Shown here: positions 17,843 to 26,416 of the stretch, piece after piece
Position numbering within the stretch: the stretch's first letter is position 1
How the letters are laid out: every line of letters begins with the position of its first letter
Assembly (NCBI RefSeq): GCF_963974515.1
Contig: NZ_CAXBDD010000012.1
Span: 1 to 64,000 of the forward strand
From: Sunxiuqinia sp963974515
GTDB taxonomy: Bacteria; Bacteroidota; Bacteroidia; Bacteroidales; Prolixibacteraceae
DNA length: 64,000 nt
Reading direction: 5' to 3'
The notes under the pieces: model-generated
The model's input: the letters and a program-made list of their open reading frames with translations, nothing else
Told to the model about the DNA's origin: nothing
Database searches by the model: none
Made by a program: the position numbers and the translations under genes

Positions 17843-18478
17843 ATGAATTCATCCCGGGAAAAAATACTCAACCGATTAACAGAAGCTCAAAGCAAAAGGG
17901 GTGGGCAAACAATGCCCTCTCCCGATTTTGAATCGGCAATTTATCTCCCTTTCGACAGCGAAATTGCCGAAAGTTTCAAAACCAACCTGGAGTTAATTGG
18001 AGGCCAGGTTATTCGGGTGAAAAATTTAAACGAGGCCATTACTGAGCTGCAAAAGTTAGCCGACTCCGAAAAGCTAGGCAACATGATCTGCCTGCATCCT
18101 CAGCTACAAAAAGTTCTGCAGGGGAAGCTGGCGTTTACAGCATCAATGGATGATTTACAACATATTGATGTTGGCATCACGACCTGCGAATTTCTGGTAG
18201 CTCACCTCGGATCAATCTTGGTTAGCTCTGCATCACTTTCGGGTCGGCGGCTTAACGTTTTCCCTGAAATCCATGTGGTTATCGCTCATAACGCCCAGCT
18301 TGTCGACTATCTGGATGATGCCCTTGCAGGGATGGAAGAGAAATATCCGGAAGAGCTTCCAACTATGATTACCACTATTACCGGGCCTAGCCGGACGGCA
18401 GATATCGAAAAAACATTGGTGATGGGAATGCACGGACCAAAAAAATTATTTGTACTTTTGGCTGACGAACCATTTTAA
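17843..18478 (+). CDS. LUD-domain (LutC/YkgG-like) protein
   Basis: 211 aa. The fold matches the LUD domain of LutC-type proteins, with VGITTCEFLVAHLGSILV and the C-terminal GPSRTADIEKTLVMGMHGP, a well-conserved stretch. LutC works with the iron-sulfur proteins LutA/LutB in lactate oxidation, but neither partner is here. Its fixed place behind ftsH suggests a separate role in this phylum. No cysteine motif for a cluster is present. Start ATG 11 bp after the ftsH stop. Confidence 0.85.
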   Translation: MNSSREKILNRLTEAQSKRGGQTMPSPDFESAIYLPFDSEIAESFKTNLELIGGQVIRVKNLNEAITELQKLADSEKLGNMICLHPQLQKVLQGKLAFTASMDDLQHIDVGITTCEFLVAHLGSILVSSASLSGRRLNVFPEIHVVIAHNAQLVDYLDDALAGMEEKYPEELPTMITTITGPSRTADIEKTLVMGMHGPKKLFVLLADEPF

Positions 18479-18487
18479 AGCCAAACC

Positions 18488-18694
18488 ATGGAAAAAGATC
18501 TAGTCATTGTCTATTCCTCCGATCAAGACTACCAGGTACAAATTGCCAAAGAATTACTGGATGAAAATAAAATCGAGTCTTTCACCCTGAATCAGCATGA
18601 TTCGGTCATCCCTTCGATTGGTCTCATTGAGCTTTACGTAAACAAAAAAGATCAGCATGACGCTGAAAGAATCCTCAAAAAGCTCAAGAATTGA
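18488..18694 (+). CDS. DUF2007-domain small protein
   Basis: 68 aa. The entire chain is the DUF2007 (putative signal-transducing, PII-like fold) unit: VIVYSSDQDYQVQIAKELLD, an interior strand, and GLIELYVNKKDQHDAERIL. Such proteins are annotated as possible regulators, without a known ligand. Its stop overlaps the TTG start of cdsA, so it is translated in step with CDP-diacylglycerol synthase and could modulate it; that is inference. Confidence 0.8.
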   Translation: MEKDLVIVYSSDQDYQVQIAKELLDENKIESFTLNQHDSVIPSIGLIELYVNKKDQHDAERILKKLKN

Positions 18695-19506
18695 AAAACC
18701 TTTTTGTCAGAACGCTTACCGGAATAGCTTTCATAGGGGTTATCATCGGTAGTCTTTTAACCGGGAAATATACCTTTGGTGTCCTTTTTCTGTTCATCAT
18801 GGTTATAGGGCTACGCGAATTTTTCAACTTCTTTAACAATGCTGAGATTTCGCCAAACAAGTGGTTGGCTTGCGCAATTGCTGTGCTCTTTTTTATCACC
18901 TTTTTCCTGGTTGGATCAGGTGTGCTGCCGCAAATAAGCTATTACTGCTTGATTCCCATTTTTCTGCTGGTCTTCATTACTGAATTGTATCGCAAGAAAA
19001 AGTTCCCTTTTGAGAATATGGCAGCCGGAATTTTGGGGCTCATCTACATCGCTTTACCGCTTAGCATGATCAGCCTGATGGTATTCACAGCTGATCACGA
19101 ATATAATCCATCCCTTTTATTCGCTTTATTCGCCTTAATTTGGACTTACGACTCAGGTGCTTACCTGTTCGGAATGACCTTTGGAAAGAATCGGCTCTTT
19201 GAGCGAATTTCACCCAAAAAATCGTGGGAAGGAGCCATCGGAGGAGCGCTGTCAGCAGTTGTCGCCGCATGGGCCATTGCACACTTCTTTATGCCATCCA
19301 TTGCCTTATATCATTGGATTATTCTTGCATTAATCACCGTTGTATCGGCCACTTTTGGTGATTTGACGGAATCGCTGTTTAAGCGGCAATTCAATCTAAA
19401 AGACAGCAGTAACTTCCTTCCCGGACATGGAGGAATACTCGATCGCTTTGACAGCCTGTTTTTTGCCATTCCATCGGTCGTCCTCTACTCTAAGCTATTT
19501 ATCTGA
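18691..19506 (+). CDS. cdsA: Phosphatidate cytidylyltransferase
   Basis: 271 aa, eight or so membrane helices. It makes CDP-diacylglycerol from phosphatidate and CTP at the inner membrane. The family signature is complete near the C-terminus: SLFKRQFNLKDSSNFLPGHG followed by GILDR. KSWEGAIGG in the middle is also diagnostic. The start is a TTG at 18691 that overlaps the DUF2007 stop codon; the next in-frame ATG lies too far inside the first helix. First committed enzyme of the phospholipid block psd-pssA downstream. Confidence 0.93.
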   Translation: MKNLFVRTLTGIAFIGVIIGSLLTGKYTFGVLFLFIMVIGLREFFNFFNNAEISPNKWLACAIAVLFFITFFLVGSGVLPQISYYCLIPIFLLVFITELYRKKKFPFENMAAGILGLIYIALPLSMISLMVFTADHEYNPSLLFALFALIWTYDSGAYLFGMTFGKNRLFERISPKKSWEGAIGGALSAVVAAWAIAHFFMPSIALYHWIILALITVVSATFGDLTESLFKRQFNLKDSSNFLPGHGGILDRFDSLFFAIPSVVLYSKLFI

Positions 19507-19610
19507 AAAACTGACCGATATAGCGTGTCCACAGGAACAGGCAGCTCATACAAGTCAAGAAATTCGGCTAGTAAAAACGGTCCGTTTTACGCGACTACAA
19601 TTAATTTCCG

Positions 19611-19618
19611 TACTTTTG
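19611..19618 (+). promoter_or_regulatory. -7 element upstream of psd
   Basis: TACTTTTG matches TAnnTTTG within the 202-bp gap between cdsA and psd, so psd-pssA may have their own start site in addition to read-through. The rest of the gap shows no gene. Confidence 0.4.
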
Positions 19619-19708
19619 CCCTCGAAAATCCTACAGCCGACTACCGCTACGGAAGCCGGAGCTTGGATACAAAACATTGAAATTAAGATTATTATATAGC
19701 TATTTGAC

Positions 19709-20368
19709 ATGATAAAATTTCATCCTGCGGGAAAATCGATTATACGAAACACGATCCTGATCGTGGTATTATTGAACCTGGTTGGTTGGTTGCTCCTTTC
19801 CTGCGCTGTAATCGGGTCGGTTATTTCGGTCGTTTCAATCATCCTGTTGATTCTGGTCCTGCAGTTTTTCCGTTATCCCCAACGAAAAGTCAACATCAGT
19901 GACAAAAATATTATTGCACCCGCCGATGGCACCATTTGCCTGATTGAAGAAGCCACCGAGACCGACTACTTGAATGCCGTTTGCAAAAAGGTTTCCATCT
20001 TTATGTCGCCACTGAATGTGCACATCAACTGGGTTCCGGTTGCGGGAAAAATAAGCTTTCTCGAACATCGAGAAGGAAGGTTTTACGCTGCTTTTAAAGA
20101 CAAGTCGGCCGATGAAAACGAACGCACCTGTGTGGCCATTCAACTGAAAGATGGCCGCGAAATTATGGCCAACCAGGTGGCAGGCGCCATGGCGCGACGA
20201 ATTTTGAATTTTCTACATATTGGCCAACAAGTTACACAAGACATGGAAATGGGCTTCATCCGCTTCGGCAGCCGGGTGGATTTATACCTCCCTTTAGATA
20301 CCGATATCCAAATAGAACTGGGTGAAAAGGTAACCGGATCACAAACCATCATCGGAAAACTAAGCTAA
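19709..20368 (+). CDS. psd: Phosphatidylserine decarboxylase proenzyme (short form)
   Basis: 219 aa, the short, Bacteroidota-type PSD. It self-cleaves to generate a pyruvoyl cofactor and converts phosphatidylserine to phosphatidylethanolamine. The cleavage point is Gly187-Ser188 in RFGSRVDLY. IIAPADGTI near residue 70 and MSPLNVHINWVPVAG are family motifs. One or two N-terminal helices (about 14-50) anchor it in the membrane. pssA begins on the base after its stop, so substrate-making and substrate-using enzymes are coupled. Confidence 0.93.
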   Translation: MIKFHPAGKSIIRNTILIVVLLNLVGWLLLSCAVIGSVISVVSIILLILVLQFFRYPQRKVNISDKNIIAPADGTICLIEEATETDYLNAVCKKVSIFMSPLNVHINWVPVAGKISFLEHREGRFYAAFKDKSADENERTCVAIQLKDGREIMANQVAGAMARRILNFLHIGQQVTQDMEMGFIRFGSRVDLYLPLDTDIQIELGEKVTGSQTIIGKLS

Positions 20369-21115
20369 ATGAGACGAGTCAGCGAACTATTTTTCTGGGT
20401 ACCAAACTTCATCACCTCCCTCAATCTGGCGGCAGGTAGTTTGGCCGTTTTTTTTGGTATTGAAGGCCAATTAGGATGGGCAGCAGTGTTTATTTTGGCT
20501 GCTTCTGTGTTCGATTTTCTCGACGGACTGGCAGCCCGTTTACTTCGAAGCTATTCTGACATTGGCAAACAAATGGACTCACTGGCCGACTTGGTATCAT
20601 TTGGACTGGCTCCGGCAGCCATGCTCTTTACCATGCTCGAGCTGGCTCTTTTTGGCAAGAACCAACCCATTTTCGAGATCGAAGCCACCTTCATGCAGTG
20701 GGTTTTTCTGTTTTCGGTGCTTCTGGTTCCCATTGCCGGGGCATTTCGCCTGGCAAAATTTAACCTCGATACCCGTCAAACGGAAAGTTTCTTGGGATTA
20801 CCCATTCCGGCCAACGCGATCTTTTACGCCTCGCTGGGATTAATTCTTGAATTGGGTACCAATCCGGTCGTTAGTAACATTATCCTGAACCGCTTCAACC
20901 TATTAACAGCGGTGGCGTTGCTTTCAGCCTTGATGATTTCAGAATTGCCCATGTTTTCGATGAAGTTCAAAGGCCTGAAATGGCAAGGAAACCAGACCCG
21001 CTACATCTTTGTGGCCATCTGCGTCGTGCTGGTTGCCACCCTGCAACTTTACGCCCTGCCATTGTTTATTGTCAGCTATATTCTGATTGCCCTGGTGCAG
21101 AAGGTGATGAATTAA
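20369..21115 (+). CDS. pssA: CDP-diacylglycerol--serine O-phosphatidyltransferase
   Basis: 248 aa, about seven membrane helices. It exchanges CMP for serine on CDP-diacylglycerol. The CDP-alcohol transferase motif is intact: D52, G53, A56, R57, G66, D70 and D74 with standard spacing. Its ATG directly follows the psd stop with no gap. The gene converges on argB with 13 bp between the stops. Confidence 0.93.
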   Translation: MRRVSELFFWVPNFITSLNLAAGSLAVFFGIEGQLGWAAVFILAASVFDFLDGLAARLLRSYSDIGKQMDSLADLVSFGLAPAAMLFTMLELALFGKNQPIFEIEATFMQWVFLFSVLLVPIAGAFRLAKFNLDTRQTESFLGLPIPANAIFYASLGLILELGTNPVVSNIILNRFNLLTAVALLSALMISELPMFSMKFKGLKWQGNQTRYIFVAICVVLVATLQLYALPLFIVSYILIALVQKVMN

Positions 21116-21128
21116 ACAAATAACAGGT

Positions 21129-21905
21129 TCAGTTTCCGACCAAAATCGTTCCCCCATTTTGCAGTCCGTCGATATTCGTAATCCGAACCTGGCGCACGCC
21201 TTTACTGATAGCATTGAAGCTGTTATCCAATTTGGGGATCATCCCCGTGTGAATGGCGCCCGATGCCTGCAAAGCCTTAAATCCGGAGTGATTCAGTGAC
21301 TGGATGACCGAGTTGTCATCATCGGCATTTTGGAGCACTCCGGGCTTTTCGAAACAATACACTAGCTCCACTTCAAAATACCGGCTAAACCCAATAGCGG
21401 CTTCTGCGGCAATGGTATCAGCATTGGTATTCAGAAGCTGACCATTTTTATCGTGGGTTAGCGGAGCCAACACAGGCACAACATTCTTTTCAACCAGAAG
21501 CTTCAGCTCATCGACATGCACCGCAACCACATCACCCACGAAACCATAATCAATATCCTTTACCGGGCGTTTTACCGCCTGCATGTAGTTCAGATCGGCA
21601 CCGGTAAGGCCAATGGCGTTGATACCGCTGGCCTGTAATTGTGCCACAATGTTTTTGTTGACCAAGCCGCCATACACCATGGTCACCACTTCGAGCATGG
21701 CCAGATCGGTAATACGGCGGCCATCCAGTATTTTGGTTTCAATCCCGAGCCGTTCTGCCATAGCAGTTGCCGAGCGCCCTCCCCCATGCACCAATACCTT
21801 TAGTCCTTCCAATTGAGAAAACCGGTTCAATACATGCTGAAGTGAATCGTTTTCCTCAACGACTTTTCCGCCAACTTTTACCAAGGTGAGTTTTTGCATT
21901 TTCAT
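21129..21905 (-). CDS. argB: N-acyl-glutamate kinase (acetyl- or succinylglutamate)
   Basis: 258 aa; M1 or M3 may be the start. Amino-acid-kinase fold: KVGGKVV (residues 8-14) binds phosphate, VLVHGGGRSATAMAERLGI binds substrate and ATP, and NADTIAAEAA is the conserved C-terminal lobe motif. It phosphorylates N-acylglutamate in the second step of arginine synthesis. Because the partner carbamoyltransferase is of the succinylornithine type, the natural substrate is probably N-succinylglutamate. Last gene of the arg/pro run, 102 bp after argF'. Confidence 0.92.
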   Translation of the reverse strand: MKMQKLTLVKVGGKVVEENDSLQHVLNRFSQLEGLKVLVHGGGRSATAMAERLGIETKILDGRRITDLAMLEVVTMVYGGLVNKNIVAQLQASGINAIGLTGADLNYMQAVKRPVKDIDYGFVGDVVAVHVDELKLLVEKNVVPVLAPLTHDKNGQLLNTNADTIAAEAAIGFSRYFEVELVYCFEKPGVLQNADDDNSVIQSLNHSGFKALQASGAIHTGMIPKLDNSFNAISKGVRQVRITNIDGLQNGGTILVGN

Positions 21906-21923
21906 AGTATCGCGTTTGATTTT

Positions 21924-21990
21924 GTCATCCTGAACTTGTTACGGGATCTCTTCGAACAAGCAACAGATACTGAAGCAAGTTCAGAATGAC
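21924..21990. repeat. Palindromic intergenic repeat, copy A
   Basis: GTCATCCTGAACTTGTT (from 21924) is answered by the near-perfect inverted arm GCAAGTTCAGAATGAC (21975-21990). A related element lies at 23023-23098 and a half copy at 59426-59443. This looks like a small REP-type palindrome placed in the argF'-argB gap. Confidence 0.7.
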
Positions 21991-22007
21991 GCTCTACAGA
22001 AGGATTG

Positions 22008-22958
22008 TTACTTGATCTGATCCAACATCATCTTCAGCACCGCTTGTGCCGAGAACAGGCGGTTCTCAGCTTCAGGTACCACGATGGAATTTGGTCCGTC
22101 GATGACGGAATCACTTACAATCATGTTTCGCCGCACCGGCAGACAATGCATGAATTTAGCATTATTGGTAACAGCCATTTGCCGGTCAGATACGGTCCAG
22201 CTACGATCTTTCGACAGGACCTGGCCATAATCGCTGTATGATGCCCAGCTCTTTGCGTAAATGAAATCAGCTTCTTCAAACGCCTTCATCTGGTCGTATT
22301 CGGGTTTCAGGTCGCCCATAAATTCGGGGGCCAGTTCGTAACCTTTCGGATGCGTGACGACCAACTCGTAATCGGTTTGGCGCATCCACTCGACAAACGA
22401 ATTGGGCACAGCCTGTGGCAAAGCGCGTGGATGTGGCGCCCAGGTCATCACAACTTTTGGTCGAGCCTTTGTTTTGTGCTCTTCAATAGTCAGGTGATCA
22501 GCAAACGACTGCAGGGGATGCCTGGTGGCGGCTTCCATGCTCACCACTGGTACACCGGCATAGTCTATAAACTGCTGAATAATTTTTTCCTGGTAATCGT
22601 CTTCGCGGTTTTCGAACTTGGCAAAGGAACGCACCCCAATGATGTCGCAATACTTGCCAATCACCGGCACTGCTTCGCGAATGTGTTCCGGCTTATCGCC
22701 ATCCATCACCACACCCAGCTCAGTTTCGAGCTTCCAGCCGCCTTCATTAATATCGAAGACAATCACATTCATTCCCAGGTTAATGCCTGCTTTCTGGGTA
22801 CTTAGCCGCGTTCGCAGGCTCGAGTTGAAGAAAACCAACAACAAAGTTTTGTTTTTTCCCAAGGTCTGAAATTGATACGGATCCTTCTTTAGTGCCAAAG
22901 CCAATTTCAAGGCTTCATCTAAATTATCCAGGTCGTGTACTGATGCAAAATGTTTCAT
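22008..22958 (-). CDS. argF': N-succinylornithine carbamoyltransferase
   Basis: 316 aa from the ATG at 22958; an in-frame start 18 bp earlier is rejected because homology begins at MKHFASV. It transfers a carbamoyl group from carbamoyl phosphate to the delta-amino group of an N-acylated ornithine. SSLRTR (carbamoyl-phosphate loop), HPLQSFAD (HPxQ) and HCLPVRRN are all present. As I recall the Bacteroides fragilis enzyme, Pro90 in MDGDKPEH selects N-succinylornithine while Glu at the equivalent place selects N-acetylornithine. Here the same DGDKPEH has Pro at residue 90. carAB, which makes its second substrate, lies 8 kb away, divergent. Confidence 0.94.
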   Translation of the reverse strand: MKHFASVHDLDNLDEALKLALALKKDPYQFQTLGKNKTLLLVFFNSSLRTRLSTQKAGINLGMNVIVFDINEGGWKLETELGVVMDGDKPEHIREAVPVIGKYCDIIGVRSFAKFENREDDYQEKIIQQFIDYAGVPVVSMEAATRHPLQSFADHLTIEEHKTKARPKVVMTWAPHPRALPQAVPNSFVEWMRQTDYELVVTHPKGYELAPEFMGDLKPEYDQMKAFEEADFIYAKSWASYSDYGQVLSKDRSWTVSDRQMAVTNNAKFMHCLPVRRNMIVSDSVIDGPNSIVVPEAENRLFSAQAVLKMMLDQIK

Positions 22959-23022
22959 AATTTGAATAAATTCCAAGTTTTAAATTCCAAATTCCGAGTA
23001 ATGGGTTCTACAAATGAGCCCC

Positions 23023-23098
23023 GTCTTCCTGAACTTGTTTCAGGATCTTTCTGTGTAACCGCTTCCTGCTTGTGGATTCTGAAACAGATTCAGAATGA
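23023..23098. repeat. Palindromic intergenic repeat, copy B
   Basis: TCTTCCTGAACTTGTTTCAG (about 23024-23043) faces an inverted arm at about 23075-23098 with a few mismatches. It is related to copy A, in the proA-argF' gap. The 160-bp gap holds nothing else recognisable. Confidence 0.65.
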
Positions 23099-23118
23099 TT
23101 TGCTTTACGCCAGCCTAT

Positions 23119-24366
23119 TTAGGGCCTCACTTGCCCATCCCCGTCAATCAGGTATTTGTAGCTGGTAAGTTCTTCCAAAGCCATCGGTCCGCGGGCATGT
23201 AGTTTTTGTGTCGAGATCCCAATCTCGGCCCCCAACCCAAACTGTGCGCCATCGGTAAATGCCGTTGAAACATTGCAGTAAACCGATGAAGCATCCACCA
23301 TCTTCCGGAACAAATCCAGCCGCTCCTCGCTTTCCGAAATGATTGCTTCGCTGTGCTTTGAACTATAAGCGGCAATGTGATCCAACGCGTCGACAAAAGT
23401 AGGAACTGTTTTAACCGACATGCGATAGCCTAAAAATTCGGTTCCAAAAGATTCTTCTGTAGCTTTCTCCAACAATGCTGAGGGGTAATATCCATCAAGA
23501 GCAGCGTACGCTTTTTCATCCGCATAAATCACCACCTCACTTTTTGCCAAATCCGCACAGAGCTGCGGTAAATCGGCCAAACGGCTTTCGTGGAGCACCA
23601 GACAGTCCAAGGCATTACAAACACTGGGCCGCCGGGTTTTGGCGTTTTCAACAATCGCCTGCCCCTTGTCGGCATCGCCAAACTCATCAAAATACGTATG
23701 GCAAATTCCCGCTCCGGTTTCAATTACCGGAATGCTTGCATTTTCCCGCACATAATCAATCAATCCCTGTGATCCGCGTGGGATAAGCAGATCAACATAG
23801 CCGCGAGCATTCAGAATTTCAGCCGTTGCAGCACGATCGGCCGGCAAAAGTGTCAAAATATTGTGGTCAACACTGTGCTTTTCCAATACCGAATGAATGA
23901 CTTTAACAATCGCCGTGTTTGAATCAATCGCATCGCTTCCGCCTTTCAAAACACATGCATTCCCCGATTTCAGGCACAAAGAGAACACATCGAACGTGAC
24001 ATTGGGACGGGCTTCGTAAATAATCCCAATCACTCCAAAAGCCACGGATATCTTTTTGATTTTCATCCCATTGGGTCGGATGGTTTCGCTCAAAACCCGT
24101 CCCAAAGGTGATGGCAGAGAAGCGACATTCCGGATATCCGCTGCAATTCCCTCAATCCGTTCGGAAGTCAGCTTCAAACGATCAAACTTGGGATCTTGCG
24201 GGTCCATCCGACTCAAATCCTTTTGGTTTTCAACCAATACGTCTTCGGTGTACTCCAGAGCTGCATCGGCAAGATCAATCAAAATCTCGTTGATCTTATC
24301 TTCACTCAGCAAGGCTAGACTCCTGCTGGCTTTCAATGTCAATTCCAATTGCTTTTTTACATCCAT
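23119..24366 (-). CDS. proA: Glutamate-5-semialdehyde dehydrogenase
   Basis: 415 aa. It reduces gamma-glutamyl phosphate with NADPH in the second step of proline synthesis. Aldehyde-dehydrogenase fold. The catalytic Cys is in ETGAGICHTYFDE, and YEARPNVTFDVFSLCLKSGN and LKGGSDAIDSN are the typical ProA cofactor segments. Full length. It is separated from proB by 147 bp that contain a hairpin, so its expression may differ from that of proB. Confidence 0.94.
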   Translation of the reverse strand: MDVKKQLELTLKASRSLALLSEDKINEILIDLADAALEYTEDVLVENQKDLSRMDPQDPKFDRLKLTSERIEGIAADIRNVASLPSPLGRVLSETIRPNGMKIKKISVAFGVIGIIYEARPNVTFDVFSLCLKSGNACVLKGGSDAIDSNTAIVKVIHSVLEKHSVDHNILTLLPADRAATAEILNARGYVDLLIPRGSQGLIDYVRENASIPVIETGAGICHTYFDEFGDADKGQAIVENAKTRRPSVCNALDCLVLHESRLADLPQLCADLAKSEVVIYADEKAYAALDGYYPSALLEKATEESFGTEFLGYRMSVKTVPTFVDALDHIAAYSSKHSEAIISESEERLDLFRKMVDASSVYCNVSTAFTDGAQFGLGAEIGISTQKLHARGPMALEELTSYKYLIDGDGQVRP

Positions 24367-24392
24367 GACTTTTCCTGTTAATTTATTAAAAG

Positions 24393-24420
24393 TCCCCTTC
24401 CCTGGGGGAGGAAGGGGACA
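24393..24420 (-). terminator. Hairpin between proB and proA (possible attenuator or repeat)
   Basis: A perfect 10-bp stem GTCCCCTTCC (24393-24402) / GGAAGGGGAC (24411-24420) with an 8-nt loop. Read on the minus strand it is followed by TTTTAATAAATT, so it could terminate part of the transcripts before proA. It may also be a dispersed repeat. Confidence 0.5.
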
Positions 24421-24513
24421 AACTCAGAATATTGTGACTATTGAAGTCAACAAAAAGGGGGTTGTTAAAGAAAAGGGTATAAATAATTATCCTGAGTCAC
24501 TATTTTTCAATCT

Positions 24514-25605
24514 TTAATCTTCACTTAAATATAAATAATCGTAATGCACCACTGGTTTTTGTTTGGATGATTCACCTTCAGCTTTTACTTTTTCAGCCGA
24601 ATATTGCGATTTCCCCCATCCCACCAGCCGGCCTTTTTCATCAATAATTTTTACAATGTCCCCGCGCTTAAACAGCCCTTTCACCTCAATCACACCAATA
24701 GGCAACAAACTGGTAGCCTTGGTTGAAAAAAGCGCTTCCCGGGCTCCTTGGTTAATGATCAACTCACCTTTAGCAAAACTGTGCGAGTAAGCAATCCACT
24801 TTTTCACGTTGGACGACTTTCGCTTTTCAGCTTTAAAGTAAGTGTGCTTCACTTCGCGTTCTTTACTCAAAATATCGGTCAACACTTCATCGCGCAACCC
24901 ATTGGCAATATGAACCGCGATACCCTCCTTCGCTACTTTTCGCGCGATGGAGCTTTTAGTCAACATGCCTCCCCGCCCAAAACCCGACTTTTGTGGCAAA
25001 ATCTTGTCCATCCAGTCGCGATCTTTAAGCTGAATCTCCTCAATAATTTTTGACGCCGGCAAATTAGGGTCGCCATCATAAATCCCGTCAATATTACTGA
25101 GGATGATCAGCGCATCCGAATTTTGCATGGAAGCAATCAGACCTGACAGCTCATCGTTGTCAGTAAACATCAGCTCGCTCACCGAAATGGTGTCGTTCTC
25201 ATTCACAATCGGCACCACGCCATTTTCGAGCAAAGTGGTGAAGCAATTCTTCATGTTCAGGTAATGATTGCGCTCACCGAAATTATCTTTGGTAGTCAAC
25301 ACCTGGGCACAGGTAATACCGTGTTTGTTGAAAAACCCGGCATATTGATTGATCATCTTGACCTGACCAATCGCTGACCACAACTGACGCGATGATACCG
25401 TGTCCAGCTTTTTTGTCAGTTTCACCTCGCTTCGTCCGGCAGCAACTGCTCCCGACGATACCAGAATCACTTCAACCCCCCGCTTATACAAGCTGGCAAT
25501 CTGGTCAACCAAATGCTCCATTCGGGCAACATTCAATGTCCCATCAGACTTAGTTAGAACGTTACTACCGACTTTTATGGTAATCTTTTTATAGTTGAAA
25601 CTCAT
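24514..25605 (-). CDS. proB: Glutamate 5-kinase with PUA domain
   Basis: 363 aa. It phosphorylates the gamma-carboxyl of glutamate, the first and usually feedback-inhibited step of proline synthesis. The kinase domain (1-255) has IKVGSNVLT, VSSGAVAAGRS and NENDTISVSELMFTDNDELS. The last 90 residues are a PUA domain (LIINQGAREALF, RGDIVKIIDEKG). The proC stop-to-start spacing upstream is 11 bp. Confidence 0.94.
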   Translation of the reverse strand: MSFNYKKITIKVGSNVLTKSDGTLNVARMEHLVDQIASLYKRGVEVILVSSGAVAAGRSEVKLTKKLDTVSSRQLWSAIGQVKMINQYAGFFNKHGITCAQVLTTKDNFGERNHYLNMKNCFTTLLENGVVPIVNENDTISVSELMFTDNDELSGLIASMQNSDALIILSNIDGIYDGDPNLPASKIIEEIQLKDRDWMDKILPQKSGFGRGGMLTKSSIARKVAKEGIAVHIANGLRDEVLTDILSKEREVKHTYFKAEKRKSSNVKKWIAYSHSFAKGELIINQGAREALFSTKATSLLPIGVIEVKGLFKRGDIVKIIDEKGRLVGWGKSQYSAEKVKAEGESSKQKPVVHYDYLYLSED

Positions 25606-25616
25606 GTTTCCTGTTT

Positions 25617-26414
25617 CTAGCCACGCTCAATTTTGTTGAAAGAGGCAATAAGACCTTGAATAACCGACGAGCTAAACCCCTTGTGTTCCATCTCATTAAT
25701 CCCCGTAATGGTGATTCCCCTCGGCGTGGTCACTTTGTCAATCTCCCGCTCTGGATGATGGCCAGTATTCATAATCAGCTGCACCGCTCCCTTCACCGTC
25801 TGAGCGGTTATAAACTGGGCCATTTCAGCCCCAAAGCCCATCTCAACGCCTCCTTGCATCGCCGCGCGCACATAGCGCAAGGCAAATGCGGTTCCGCACG
25901 ATGCCAAAACGGTTGCTGCCGCCATCAACTCTTCAGTAATGACAACCGTCTTGCCCAACTGATCGAATAACGATTGTACGGTTTCCAAGTGCGCGTCAGA
26001 CTGACCATTACCGGAAATACAGGTCATCGATTCCTGTAAGGAAATGGCTGTATTGGGCATCACCCGGAAAATGATGGATTCGTTACCAATCAGTTTGGCC
26101 AAATCACCCAAGGATACGCCTGCTGCAATGGAAACGATGATTTTGCCCAAAGTTAATGCCGGTTTTATCTGGTCAATTACTTTTTCGATGTGGTACGGTT
26201 TAACTGCCAAAATAACCAAATCGGCCGTTTTTACCGCTTCCAGATTATCCTGAAATGTATTGACTCCCTTAGCTTCAAATCCCTCTAAAACATTTTTTCG
26301 GGGATCGGCAATTGTAATGGATGCAGGCTCCACGTAACCCGATTTCAACAGGCCATTGACAATGGCTCCGCCCATGTTTCCTGCTCCTATAATGGTAATT
26401 TTTCCGACTTTCAT
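25617..26414 (-). CDS. proC: Pyrroline-5-carboxylate reductase
   Basis: 265 aa. It reduces pyrroline-5-carboxylate to proline. The N-terminal Rossmann motif GAGNMGGAI is at residues 11-19, and AVKPYHIEKV follows. The C-terminal signature is recognisable (TPRGITITGINEME). The usual SGSGPAYVF segment reads ASCGTAFALRY, a variant I take to be lineage-typical rather than inactivating. It sits 2 bp after argD and 11 bp before proB. Confidence 0.93.
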   Translation of the reverse strand: MKVGKITIIGAGNMGGAIVNGLLKSGYVEPASITIADPRKNVLEGFEAKGVNTFQDNLEAVKTADLVILAVKPYHIEKVIDQIKPALTLGKIIVSIAAGVSLGDLAKLIGNESIIFRVMPNTAISLQESMTCISGNGQSDAHLETVQSLFDQLGKTVVITEELMAAATVLASCGTAFALRYVRAAMQGGVEMGFGAEMAQFITAQTVKGAVQLIMNTGHHPEREIDKVTTPRGITITGINEMEHKGFSSSVIQGLIASFNKIERG

Positions 26415-26416
26415 TT

